A DNA stretch of 64,000 nucleotides from QHXM01 sp032160165. Its GTDB lineage: Bacteria > Acidobacteriota > Blastocatellia > Pyrinomonadales > Pyrinomonadaceae. The notes under the pieces were generated by a model. The model saw nothing but the letters and a program-made list of their open reading frames with translations, made no database searches and was not told the origin of the DNA. Below, piece after piece: positions 25,237-34,075 of this stretch (the stretch's first letter is position 1; each line of letters starts with the position of its first letter). The stretch is taken from contig JAVHWA010000162.1 of assembly GCA_032160165.1 (NCBI GenBank), positions 31,100 through 95,099 on the forward strand, written 5' to 3'. The position numbers were made by a program, and so were the translations under genes.

Positions 25237-26441
25237 GCGAGAATAGGAAAGCGAAGTTCGGGCTGCCTGAAAAGGTGGTCTTCTGTAAGAAGTGTGTGAT
25301 GTCGAATCAACGGCCATCATCTTATCCCGAGTTCAGGCACACACGCGATCGCATTACCCCGACCCTGCACATCGGCGAAGACGGCGTCTGCGATGCTTGC
25401 CGCTACGCTGTCAAAAAAGAAGAGATTGACTGGGCCCGTCGCGAAGAGGAGTTGCATAAGCTGCTTGACCAGTACCGTCGCAATGATGGGGAGTATGATT
25501 GTCTTGTACCCGGAAGCGGCGGAAAGGACAGCGCCTATGCGGCGCATCTTTTGAAGTACAAGTACGGGATGCACCCTTTGACGGTGACGTGGCCGCCGAT
25601 TCTTTATACCGATTACGGCCTGAAGAACTTTCGCAACTGGCTCGAAGTCGGCGGCTTCGACAACATCACTTTCAAGCCCAATGGCCGCGTTCATCGTCTC
25701 CTGACGAAGCTCTCGATTGAGAATTTGCTGCATCCGTTTCAGACTTTCATTCTCGGACAAAAGACTCTGGCGCCGAAGATTGCGGCCCGTTACAAGTTGC
25801 CTTTAATCTTCTACGGAGAGTCGGAAGCGGAATACGGCAACCCGATCGCGGAAACAAATTCCTCTCTGCGCGATAAGTCTTATTACGCGATGCGTGATTT
25901 GTCCGAGATCAATCTGGGCGGCGTTCCCATCCCTCGCTTGATGGAAGAGTACAAGCTCTCGCTCAATGATTTGTCGGCCTACCTGCCGGCCGATTACCGA
26001 CAGCTCGAAGAAGCAAAGATCGAAGTCCACTACATGGGTTACTATATTAAGTGGACGCCGCAGGAAGCGTATTACCACGCCGTCGAGCACACCGGCTTTG
26101 AAGCCCGACCTTATCGAACGGAAGGGACTTACAGCAAGTATAATAGCCTTGACGATAAGATCGACGATCTTCACTACTATACGACGTACATCAAGTTCGG
26201 ATTGGGGCGAGCGTCTTACGACGCCTCTCAGGAGATTCGAAATAAGCACCTGACACGCGAAGAAGGCGTAGCCCTGGTGCGAAAGTTTGATGGCGAATTT
26301 CCAGAAAAGTATTTTCGTGATGTGATGGAATTCATCGAGATGGAAGACGAATACTTCACTCAACTGTGCGATACCTTCAGGTCGCCGCATCTCTGGGAGA
26401 AGGAAGACGGAGAGTGGAAGTTGATCCATCGCGTATCCTGA
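25233..26441 (+). CDS. N-acetyl sugar amidotransferase (WbpG/PseA family), module 1
   Basis: ATP-dependent amidotransferase of 402 residues. It has two cysteine pairs that form a zinc site (Cys18/Cys21 and Cys53/Cys56) and the PP-loop SGGKDS at residues 95-100. The family (WbpG in Pseudomonas, PseA in Campylobacter) adenylates the acetamido carbonyl of a sugar and lets ammonia attack to form an acetamidino group. Ammonia is supplied by the HisH/HisF-like pair encoded just before, in order F-H-G with overlaps. Being inside the nonulosonate gene block, module 1 is the best candidate for making an N-acetimidoyl legionaminic acid, as in Legionella LPS; this substrate link is inferred. Confidence 0.88.
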   Translation: MSENRKAKFGLPEKVVFCKKCVMSNQRPSSYPEFRHTRDRITPTLHIGEDGVCDACRYAVKKEEIDWARREEELHKLLDQYRRNDGEYDCLVPGSGGKDSAYAAHLLKYKYGMHPLTVTWPPILYTDYGLKNFRNWLEVGGFDNITFKPNGRVHRLLTKLSIENLLHPFQTFILGQKTLAPKIAARYKLPLIFYGESEAEYGNPIAETNSSLRDKSYYAMRDLSEINLGGVPIPRLMEEYKLSLNDLSAYLPADYRQLEEAKIEVHYMGYYIKWTPQEAYYHAVEHTGFEARPYRTEGTYSKYNSLDDKIDDLHYYTTYIKFGLGRASYDASQEIRNKHLTREEGVALVRKFDGEFPEKYFRDVMEFIEMEDEYFTQLCDTFRSPHLWEKEDGEWKLIHRVS

Positions 26442-26485
26442 GAGGGCTATGACGCTAATATTCCAACTTTCGCAGTAAAGACTGA

Positions 26486-27574
26486 ATGAGCGCTGATCTG
26501 TCCAACCTTTGCATAAGCCCCAAGCAATCCATCCGGCACGCTATTGCCTGCATCGACCGGAATGAGAAGGGCATCGTCCTGGTAACCGACGAAGGCGGCG
26601 GTTTGACAGGCACGATCAGCGACGGCGATGTTCGTCGGGCGCTGCTTGCCGGGCAGGACCTCGAGGCTCCGGTCAGTGAGTTGCTGATCCGAAAGGCCAA
26701 CTCGCCTTATCCGCAACCTGTGACCGCCATGCGTGGAACGCCAAACGCCACCCTGTTGCAGCAGATGCAGGCGCGTGAAATACATCAGATCCCATTGCTG
26801 GATGAAGAAGGCCGCGTGGTCGGGCTGGTGACGCTGGATGAATTGCTGCCGAATCAGGTGTTGCCATTGCAGGCGGTGATCATGGCGGGTGGTTTCGGAA
26901 CGCGACTGCGTCCATTGACGGATGAGATGCCGAAGCCGATGCTTCCCATCGGTGATCGCCCGCTGATGGAAGTGATTGTCGGCCAGTTGCAGCAGATTGG
27001 AATCAGGCGAGTAAACGTCGCCATGCATTACATGCCGGAGAAGATCAAAGAGCACTTCGGCGACGGGCACGAATTCGGCATCGAGCTCAGTTATGTGACG
27101 GAAGATCGTCCACTAGGAACTGCCGGAGCGCTGGGGTTGATGGATGCTCCGGACACGCCTTTGTTGATTATCAACGGCGATATTCTCACCGGTGTTAATT
27201 TCAAATCCATGCTGGCGTTCCACAATGAGAACAAGGCTGCGTTGACGGTTGCGGTACGAAAGTACGATATGAACGTGCCCTATGGGGTTATCGAAAGTGA
27301 TGGGCCCTATGTGCGTGGCCTGGTGGAAAAGCCTTTGGTGAGCTTTCTTGTCAACGCGGGCATTTATTTGTTGGAGCCATCGGCGCATCGATACATACCG
27401 AACGGCGAACACTCGAATATGACAGACTTGATTCAACGCTTGATCGATGAGGGACACCGAGTCGTAAGTTTTCCCATCATGGAGTACTGGTTAGACATCG
27501 GCAACGACGTTGATTACGCTCGGGCTCAGGAAGATGTCAGGAACGGAGGCTTGAAAGTTGAACTGGGCTGGTAA
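26486..27574 (+). CDS. ptmE: CBS-domain sugar-1-phosphate guanylyltransferase (PtmE-like)
   Basis: Protein of 362 residues: two CBS motifs in the first about 125 residues (GIVLVTDEGGGLTGTISDGDVRRALL and HQIPLLDEEGRVVGLVTLDEL) and a nucleotidyltransferase domain from about 130 (VIMAGGFGTRLRPLTDEMPKPMLPIGDRPLME, then NGDILTGVNF). The CBS plus nucleotidyltransferase fusion next to legB/legC homologues is the arrangement of Campylobacter PtmE, which makes GDP-glucosamine for the GDP-dependent legionaminate route. It overlaps legB by 17 bp. It is the step that distinguishes this route from UDP-based sialic or pseudaminic acid synthesis. Confidence 0.82.
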   Translation: MSADLSNLCISPKQSIRHAIACIDRNEKGIVLVTDEGGGLTGTISDGDVRRALLAGQDLEAPVSELLIRKANSPYPQPVTAMRGTPNATLLQQMQAREIHQIPLLDEEGRVVGLVTLDELLPNQVLPLQAVIMAGGFGTRLRPLTDEMPKPMLPIGDRPLMEVIVGQLQQIGIRRVNVAMHYMPEKIKEHFGDGHEFGIELSYVTEDRPLGTAGALGLMDAPDTPLLIINGDILTGVNFKSMLAFHNENKAALTVAVRKYDMNVPYGVIESDGPYVRGLVEKPLVSFLVNAGIYLLEPSAHRYIPNGEHSNMTDLIQRLIDEGHRVVSFPIMEYWLDIGNDVDYARAQEDVRNGGLKVELGW

Positions 27575-28541
27575 GCGAGTCCTGGTCACCGGCGCCGGCG
27601 GGTTCATCGGTAGTCATCTGGCGGAGGGATTAGTGCAGGCGGGAGCGACCACCCGCGCGCTCGTTCACTATAATGCGTTGGGCGCAGCCGGATGGCTGGA
27701 CAGGTCCGCCGTGCGCCGCGATATCGAAGTTCTGGCCGGCGATATCGTTGACCGCGATAGTGTGCGCCGGGCGATGAAAGAGGTGGAGATTGTCTTCCAC
27801 CTGGCAGCGTTGATCGCTATCCCATACTCATACGACGCGCCTTTGTCCTACGTCCGTACTAACGTTGAAGGGACACTCAACGTATTACAGGTCGCCCGCG
27901 ACGTCGAAGTTGAGAGAGTGGTGCATACTTCAACCAGCGAAGTCTACGGGACTGCACGCGTTGTCCCCATCAACGAGTCTCACCCGTTGCAAGGGCAGTC
28001 GCCATATTCTGCGAGTAAGATCGGGGCAGACAAGGTTGCCGAAGCCTTCCATTTATCGTTTGGGGTGCCGGTGGTAACAGTTCGTCCTTTTAACACCTAT
28101 GGACCGCGTCAATCAGCCCGCGCAGTAGTGCCCACGATCATCACCCAGTGTCTTACAGGAAAGAGGGTTCGCCTGGGGAGTTTGCATCCAACCCGTGACC
28201 TGAATTACGTGACCGACACCGTCCAGGGTTTTCTGCGGGCGGCCTCTGTTCCCGAGGCCATCGGACGAACCATCAATCTGGGCTCGGGCAGAGAGATCAG
28301 CATCGGCGACCTGGCTGAAACAATCGCCCGCCTCGTCAATCAAGACGTAAAGGTGGAGCGAGATGAGCAGCGCATCAGGCCAGATGGAAGCGAAGTCGAG
28401 CGTTTGCTTGCCGACAACACGCTGGCGCAGACCGTCCTGGGCTGGAAACCTGTTGTGAATCTGGAAGAGGGACTAGCACAGACAATAGATTGGATGCGAG
28501 AGCATCTGGAGTTGTACCGACCCAATGACTACGTCGTTTGA
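27558..28541 (+). CDS. legB: NAD-dependent 4,6-dehydratase, LegB type
   Basis: Extended SDR of 327 residues. It has TGAGGFIGSHLAEGL at the N-terminus, a catalytic Thr/Tyr/Lys set (TSTSEVYGTA, YSASKIGADK) and the family-specific RPFNTYGPRQSARAVVP and HPTRDLNYVTDT. It dehydrates GDP-GlcNAc to the 4-keto-6-deoxy sugar, the first committed step of legionaminic acid synthesis. Start: TTG at 27558 with GGAGG at 27545-27549, 8 bases upstream; no in-frame ATG occurs before the NAD motif. It overlaps ptmE and legC, each by 17 bp. Confidence 0.88.
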   Translation: MNWAGKRVLVTGAGGFIGSHLAEGLVQAGATTRALVHYNALGAAGWLDRSAVRRDIEVLAGDIVDRDSVRRAMKEVEIVFHLAALIAIPYSYDAPLSYVRTNVEGTLNVLQVARDVEVERVVHTSTSEVYGTARVVPINESHPLQGQSPYSASKIGADKVAEAFHLSFGVPVVTVRPFNTYGPRQSARAVVPTIITQCLTGKRVRLGSLHPTRDLNYVTDTVQGFLRAASVPEAIGRTINLGSGREISIGDLAETIARLVNQDVKVERDEQRIRPDGSEVERLLADNTLAQTVLGWKPVVNLEEGLAQTIDWMREHLELYRPNDYVV

Positions 28542-29721
28542 ACCGGGTGCCCCCGCACAGGAAGGCTCAATCCCGCTCAGCGTCCCCGAAATCGGGGGCA
28601 ATGCCTGGAAGTACGTCAACCAATGTTTGGATACAGGTTGGGTCTCGTCGGTAGGCGCCTTTGTCGACCGATTCGAGTCCGACCTGGCAGCTTACGTCGG
28701 GGCTAAATACGGTGTCGCTGCTTGCAGTGGCACGGCCGCGCTTCACATCGCGCTTCTTGTGGCGAACGTTCAACCGGACGACGAAGTGCTGATTTCAACT
28801 CTTACCTTCATCGCGCCGGCGAATGCGGTTCGATATGTCGGCGCCTGGCCTGTCTTCATCGATGCCGAGCCCGAGTACTGGCAGCTTGATGTAACAAAAG
28901 TAGCGGCTTTCCTCGAGGACGAATGCGCGTGGTCCAATGGTGAGTTGAGGAACAAGACGACCGGTCGACGCGTCAAAGGGATTCTTCCGGTCCACATCCT
29001 CGGTCACCCGGTGGACATGGATCCCCTGTTGGAGCTGGCACGCAAGTACGATCTGGTTGTGATCGAGGATGCGACCGAAGGCCTGGGCGCAAAGTATAAA
29101 GGGCGAATGATCGGGCACATCGGGGACATTGGATGCTTCAGTTTTAACGGCAACAAGATCATCACCACGGGCGGCGGCGGCATGTTGGTGACCGATAACC
29201 AGGCTTGGGCGACCAAAGCAAAGTATCTCAGCACACAGGCCAAGGATGATCCGGTTGAATATATCCATCACCAGATTGGCTACAATTATCGTCTGACCAA
29301 CATTCAGGCAGCCCTCGGCTGCGCGCAAATGGAGCAGCTCCCTGACCACATAGCAATCAAGCGCCGGATCGCCTCTTTATATACCGAGAGTTTCAAGGAG
29401 ATAACCAGCCTCACTCCAATGCGCGAGGCGCCATGGGCGTCCAGTGTTTTTTGGCTGTACACCCTGTTGGTTGATGAAAGCGTTCACAAAAAGAGCTCCC
29501 GAGAGCTGATGCGTGCTCTCGACGAGCAAGCGATACAGGCACGGCCTCTATGGCAGCCATTACACCTTAGTCACGCACATGCCGGCAGCCAGTCGTACCA
29601 GTGCGTCGAATCTGAGAGGCTGAATAGAACGGCTTTAAGCCTTCCCTCTTCCATCGGTCTAAGTAGCGAGCATCAGACCCTGGTGATAAACGCCGTAAGA
29701 GATTTCTTTTTGTTGAGATAA
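28525..29721 (+). CDS. legC: LegC-family PLP-dependent aminotransferase
   Basis: DegT-fold aminotransferase of 398 residues. Lys211 in CFSFNGNKIITTGGGGM is the Schiff-base lysine, EDATEGLGAKYKG carries the PLP-binding Asp, and IPLSVPEIGGNAWKYV is typical for LegC. The NGNK form rather than PxK, and the insertion CAWSNGELRNKTTGRRVKG, are also characteristic of the LegC group. It aminates C4 of the 4-keto sugar made by LegB, using glutamate. It overlaps legB by 17 bp and is followed by a candidate transferase gene. Confidence 0.9.
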   Translation: MTTSFEPGAPAQEGSIPLSVPEIGGNAWKYVNQCLDTGWVSSVGAFVDRFESDLAAYVGAKYGVAACSGTAALHIALLVANVQPDDEVLISTLTFIAPANAVRYVGAWPVFIDAEPEYWQLDVTKVAAFLEDECAWSNGELRNKTTGRRVKGILPVHILGHPVDMDPLLELARKYDLVVIEDATEGLGAKYKGRMIGHIGDIGCFSFNGNKIITTGGGGMLVTDNQAWATKAKYLSTQAKDDPVEYIHHQIGYNYRLTNIQAALGCAQMEQLPDHIAIKRRIASLYTESFKEITSLTPMREAPWASSVFWLYTLLVDESVHKKSSRELMRALDEQAIQARPLWQPLHLSHAHAGSQSYQCVESERLNRTALSLPSSIGLSSEHQTLVINAVRDFFLLR

Positions 29722-29778
29722 ACAGCAGGACGCCTCAAAGGATTTTTGATCTGCGATTTATCTGAAGACTTCACCGTC

Positions 29779-31248
29779 ATGGAAGCAGTAATAGAAAACA
29801 TTGAGCCATTGGTTACCGCCCGCGCGCAGCCGATTTCTTCAGAAGAAGTCGGTGAAATAATAAGACAGATCGAAGAGAAGCATGACCTTTTGCAGTATGA
29901 AGTTGACGGCTGGTGCATCTGGCCGGTGCTGCGTTTTCCGGTCGCCCTCGACCTGATGAAACTGCCTTTCGCAGTCACGAAGGAGTCTTTTAAGTTTCGC
30001 GAATTATGCGCCATCGCCGTCAAAGACTCGTACCGCCTGCTATTTCCGCGGAGGGCCCGCTACGTCGCTCTGACCTTGTCCTCAGAACTGATGGAACAAG
30101 TGGGTGAACGTTTCAAAAACGTCTTTTTCGACGAGCTACTCCCCGAGCTTGGGAGCTACTTCAAGATTGAGACACTGAATAACAAAAGCTTCTTGCCGCG
30201 AGCGAAGGCCGCCCAGATCAAGAGCGATGTTACCTCGACGGCTTTCGGCCTCCTCTCTACCCTCGTACTTCCCCGGTTCGGCCGTCATCGTGACATACGG
30301 CGCGTCGCGGAAAAGCTAAGCGAGAGCCTTGGAAAGGAACCTGGGCTTGAAGGGTTTTCCAGTTCGAGAATAGCTGCGAGACTCGACGAGTTTTACTGGC
30401 GGAAGAAACTGTTTTCCAGTCTCTTCGGGCGAATAAGACCTGAGTTCCTGCTTTCGGCCGATGGCTTCAGTGACCATTCTGCGATTGCGGCGGCCAAAGA
30501 GAGAGGAGTCGAGGTCTGCGAGTTCCAGCATGGAGGTTTTTTGGCAGGTGGGCCTGAATACGGCTGGTCGTCGTACGCCTCCAGCTATAAGTCGAAGATG
30601 CCCATTCCCGATCGGCTGTTGCTGTATGGCGACTATTGGAAGGAACAATTGGAGCGAGAGGGCTTTTGGGGAACAAGTCTGCACGCGGTGGGCAGTCTGA
30701 GGATGGATCAATATAGGAGACCAGGGTTAGCCAAAGGCTCAAGGCACGAGAGGGCAGCGTGCCGGATAGTTCTGACTACTCAGGGCGTAGACACAGAGAA
30801 ACTAATTAGTTTTGTAGATGAGTTCCTAAGAATCGCAGAGCAAAAGCTGGAGTTGGATCTCTACATAAAGTTACATCCGGCCTATGAATCCAGTAAAGAA
30901 ATATATGTGCGCTCCTTTGGCGCCGACAGTAGAGTCCGGGTGATTGCGGGTAGTGAAGGACCATCAACGTTCGAATTAATTTCCGGCGCTGACTTGCACC
31001 TGAGTATATCATCCACCTGCCACTATGATGCGTTAGGATTAGGTGTACCCACAGTAATACTTCCGTTGGCAAATTGTGGTTGGGTCCTTCCTCTTTTTCG
31101 TCGCGGGCACGCTCTGTTAGCAGAAACGCCCGAGGCTTTGCTCGCAATCGCGCGAGATTTAGAGCATCATACCGTCCCGGATTCTTTGAGTGCCTATTAC
31201 TACAAGCCTGGCGCCATGCAGAATATGAAGCAAGCGCTCAAAGTTTGA
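29779..31248 (+). CDS. Putative GT-B glycosyltransferase, candidate nonulosonate transferase
   Basis: Protein of about 489 residues that I do not recognise at family level. The C-terminal half looks like capsule/sialyltransferase-type GT-B enzymes: GVEVCEFQHGGFLAGG, then PDRLLLYGDYWKEQLEREGF, LYIKLHPAYESSKE, and the end of the nucleotide site SISSTCHYDALGLGVPTVILPL. HGG and LHP motifs of this kind occur in transferases using CMP-activated acids and in CDP-glycerol transferases. Its place directly after legC suggests it transfers the CMP-nonulosonate, an inference. ATG 29779 preferred; a TTG at 29746 would add 11 residues. No transmembrane segment is evident. Confidence 0.6.
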   Translation: MEAVIENIEPLVTARAQPISSEEVGEIIRQIEEKHDLLQYEVDGWCIWPVLRFPVALDLMKLPFAVTKESFKFRELCAIAVKDSYRLLFPRRARYVALTLSSELMEQVGERFKNVFFDELLPELGSYFKIETLNNKSFLPRAKAAQIKSDVTSTAFGLLSTLVLPRFGRHRDIRRVAEKLSESLGKEPGLEGFSSSRIAARLDEFYWRKKLFSSLFGRIRPEFLLSADGFSDHSAIAAAKERGVEVCEFQHGGFLAGGPEYGWSSYASSYKSKMPIPDRLLLYGDYWKEQLEREGFWGTSLHAVGSLRMDQYRRPGLAKGSRHERAACRIVLTTQGVDTEKLISFVDEFLRIAEQKLELDLYIKLHPAYESSKEIYVRSFGADSRVRVIAGSEGPSTFELISGADLHLSISSTCHYDALGLGVPTVILPLANCGWVLPLFRRGHALLAETPEALLAIARDLEHHTVPDSLSAYYYKPGAMQNMKQALKV

Positions 31249-31354
31249 GCGCCAGCTGCAGACACTCTGCGAGATATGAGAATATCCCGGTTCTCCGAGA
31301 GGCGATGAGGTGAAATGCGCGGGAGCGTGATGTCGGACGTAAAGTAATAAGCTT

Positions 31355-31975
31355 ATGATTGCAATCGTTGATTACAAGATGGGAAACGTGGGGTCGATCG
31401 CAAACATGCTCAGGAAGATTGGCGAGCAGGCGGTTGTGACCTCCGATGCCTCAGTCATCGAGAAGGCCGAAAAACTTATCTTACCCGGAGTCGGCTCGTT
31501 CAATACCGGAATGGTAAACCTCGACGAGCTTGGTTTGTTGCCGGTCTTAAATCGGAGGGCCATTGAAGACAAAGTGCCCGTGTTGGGAATTTGTCTGGGA
31601 ATGCAATTGCTGACCAGGGGAAGCGAGGAAGGAAATTTACCCGGGCTGGGATGGATCGATGCGGAAACGGTGAAGTTCAAATTCAATGGCGAGCAACCGA
31701 ACCTCAAGGTTCCGCACATGGGCTGGAATTCAGTGGTAATAAGACAACGGGACGGTATCTTTGAAGATATGGATGGAGAGTCCCGCTTCTATTTTGTGCA
31801 TTCATATTATGTCAGATCCGATCAAGAGTCCGATGTTCTTTCCACCACGCATTACGGACATGACTTCGTCTCTGCGGTCCGGCGCGGCAATATCATGGGG
31901 ACACAGTTTCATCCGGAAAAAAGTCATAAATTCGGCACCAACGTTTTTAAGAACTTTGTGAAGATCCGATGCTGA
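31355..31975 (+). CDS. HisH-like class I glutamine amidotransferase of acetamidino module 2
   Basis: Protein of 206 residues: IAIVDYKMGNVGSI start, PGVGSFNTGM oxyanion region, nucleophile Cys80 in GICLGMQLL, His/Glu in TQFHPEKSH. The glycine of the usual DYGMGN motif is lysine. It is a second copy next to a second HisF-like and a second WbpG-like gene and overlaps the HisF-like gene by 7 bp. The gene order H-F-G differs from module 1 (F-H-G), and the sequence is clearly diverged, so the two modules are not a recent tandem duplication. It supplies ammonia to the amidotransferase. Confidence 0.88.
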   Translation: MIAIVDYKMGNVGSIANMLRKIGEQAVVTSDASVIEKAEKLILPGVGSFNTGMVNLDELGLLPVLNRRAIEDKVPVLGICLGMQLLTRGSEEGNLPGLGWIDAETVKFKFNGEQPNLKVPHMGWNSVVIRQRDGIFEDMDGESRFYFVHSYYVRSDQESDVLSTTHYGHDFVSAVRRGNIMGTQFHPEKSHKFGTNVFKNFVKIRC

Positions 31976-32730
31976 GAACGCGAGTAATCCCGTGCTTGTT
32001 ACTGAAGAACGAAGGCCTGATTAAGACGGTCAAATTCAAGCAGCCCAGGTACGTCGGCGATCCGATCAATGCGGTCAAGATCTTTAACGAGAAAGAAGTT
32101 GACGAGCTAATCTTTCTCGATATAACTGCCACGATCGAAAACAGAAGGCCACCGATCGACCTGATAACGCAGATCGCCAGCGAATGCTTCATGCCATTCT
32201 GTTATGGCGGGGGCATCAGAACAGTAGAAGATATCGCCGAACTCTTTAAGCTTGGCGTCGAAAAAGTCGCCATCAATACCCAAGCCGTCGAAAACCCCTC
32301 ATTAATAAAACGAGCCGCGGAGTTATTCGGTAGCCAGAGTATTGTGGTCTCAATTGACGTTAAGAAGAATCTGTTCGGAAAGAACCGCGTATTCACCCAG
32401 GGCGGAAGAAAATCTACTAATCTTGATCCTATAGAATTCGCTGTTCAGATGGAGCAGGCGGGCGCGGGCGAAATCTTCTTGAACTCGATCGACCGAGACG
32501 GAACGATGCAGGGGTACGATCTTGAATTGATCGGCCAGGTTTCGAAATCCGTGCGCATACCGGTGATAGCATGTGGTGGCGCCGGCAAGCTTGACGATTT
32601 CGCCGATGCCATAAAGAAGGCTGGAGCCTCGGCAGTCTCCGCCGGCAGTTTCTTCGTATTTCAGGGCAGCCATCGAGCTGTCTTGATAACATATCCGCCC
32701 GTGAACGAGTTGGAGCGCAGGTTGAATTGA
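31969..32730 (+). CDS. HisF-like subunit of acetamidino module 2 (AglZ/HisF2 family)
   Basis: TIM-barrel protein of 253 residues. RVIPCLLLKNEGLIKTVKF is the characteristic opening of the AglZ/HisF2 acetamidino-modification group: the first-strand catalytic aspartate of true HisF (in CLDVKDG) is Leu here. The later SIDVKK and SIDRDGTMQGYDLE loops keep their aspartates, the reverse of module 1. CYGGGIRTVEDI and IACGGAGKLDDF form the phosphate-binding loops. Loss of the cyclase residue means it cannot be assumed to make histidine precursors. It is coupled to both neighbours by overlaps (7 bp with HisH, TGATG with the amidotransferase). Confidence 0.9.
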   Translation: MLRTRVIPCLLLKNEGLIKTVKFKQPRYVGDPINAVKIFNEKEVDELIFLDITATIENRRPPIDLITQIASECFMPFCYGGGIRTVEDIAELFKLGVEKVAINTQAVENPSLIKRAAELFGSQSIVVSIDVKKNLFGKNRVFTQGGRKSTNLDPIEFAVQMEQAGAGEIFLNSIDRDGTMQGYDLELIGQVSKSVRIPVIACGGAGKLDDFADAIKKAGASAVSAGSFFVFQGSHRAVLITYPPVNELERRLN

Positions 32731-33902
32731 TGAATCCCAAGCGAACAAATGAAGGTCAGGTTATCTGCGTGAAGTGCGTTATGGATACCACTGACCCCGA
32801 TATCCAATTCGACCACGACGGCATATGTGATCATTGCCGTAGGTACGATCAGGTCAACAAAGAAGCGGTCTTCACCGGCCAGGATGGGCGACAAAAGCTG
32901 GATGCGATTATCGCCGACGTTAAAGAGAAGGGCGCGAATAAGCAGTACGACTGTGTGATTGGAGTCAGCGGCGGGGTCGATAGCACGTACGTGGCGTACA
33001 AAGTCAAAGAGCTTGGATTGAGACCTCTGGCCGTACATCTTGATAATGGCTGGGATTCCGAACTGGCCGTGAAGAATATCGAAAATACGCTGACCAGGCT
33101 GGATATCGACCTTCACACTCTCGTTATCGACTGGACCGAGTTCAAGGACATACAACTCTCGTTTCTCAAGGCCTCGACTCCTGATGCCGAAATCCCGAGC
33201 GATCATGCGATCGTCGCATCGGTTCATCAAACGGCCGAGAGGCTGGGAGTGAAATATACGATCTGGGGAGAAAACTATCGTACTGAAACTCATCTGCCGG
33301 CGGCGTGGTCAACGGGACATCGTGATTGGAAATACATAAAGAGCGTCCATAACCAATTCGGCCGCGTGCCATTCAAGACCTTCCCGCATTTGAGTCTGAA
33401 GAACCTTGTGCGCGGATATGGCCGGGTCCGTAAATTGGATATTCTAAATTACCTCGACTACGTGAAAAAAGATGCGATGCAGGTCCTGCAAAAAGAGTTA
33501 GATTGGAAGTATTACGGCGGCAAGCATTATGAGAGCATCTACACCAGGTTTTATCAGGGCTATATCCTGCCCCGAAAATTCGGGTTCGACAAACGGAAGT
33601 CTCATCTTTCAAGCCTGATTTGTTCAGGCGAGATTACCCGAGAGGAAGCTTTACAGGAACTGGAGAACGAGACCTATCCGGCGGACCTGCAGGAGCAGGA
33701 CAGAATTTATGTGATCAAGAAGCTGGGGTTGACCGAGAGCGAGTTCGAAGCGATTATGGGTCTTCCCAGGAAAACATTTTGGGACTACCCATCTTACGTG
33801 AAGCTGATGCAGGGTCGGGTCTTCAAAGGGTCACGCAAGGTTTACCGAGCGCTTAAATACGGAATCTTGCGCGCACCGATCACATCACGTTCGGTTGTCT
33901 GA
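32730..33902 (+). CDS. wbpG: N-acetyl sugar amidotransferase (WbpG family), module 2
   Basis: Protein of 390 residues: zinc cysteines in CVKC (13-16) and CDHC (33-36), PP-loop SGGVDS at about 80-85, and WGENYRTETHLPAAWSTGHRDW in the substrate region. It converts an acetamido to an acetamidino group using ammonia from the HisH/HisF pair just upstream. It is closer in motif wording to Pseudomonas WbpG (SGGVDST) than the module 1 protein (SGGKDS). In Pseudomonas this enzyme acts on a 3-acetamido mannuronic acid of the O-antigen, so module 2 may belong with the WbpD/E/B-like cassettes downstream. ATG 32730 overlaps the previous stop. Confidence 0.88.
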   Translation: MNPKRTNEGQVICVKCVMDTTDPDIQFDHDGICDHCRRYDQVNKEAVFTGQDGRQKLDAIIADVKEKGANKQYDCVIGVSGGVDSTYVAYKVKELGLRPLAVHLDNGWDSELAVKNIENTLTRLDIDLHTLVIDWTEFKDIQLSFLKASTPDAEIPSDHAIVASVHQTAERLGVKYTIWGENYRTETHLPAAWSTGHRDWKYIKSVHNQFGRVPFKTFPHLSLKNLVRGYGRVRKLDILNYLDYVKKDAMQVLQKELDWKYYGGKHYESIYTRFYQGYILPRKFGFDKRKSHLSSLICSGEITREEALQELENETYPADLQEQDRIYVIKKLGLTESEFEAIMGLPRKTFWDYPSYVKLMQGRVFKGSRKVYRALKYGILRAPITSRSVV

Positions 33903-34075
33903 GAAAATGACTTTGTACGGTGATTGGATCTTAATCGGTTAGAAAAGACAAGGCAGTCCTAATAGGGTTAGTATCCCCGTTAAACTCCTCGGCCAGACCG
34001 ATTCAATTGCTACTCGAATCGGCGCGATAATCCAAAGAAAGCAAGTTTTCCAACTCAACTAAGCGCGCACAACAC

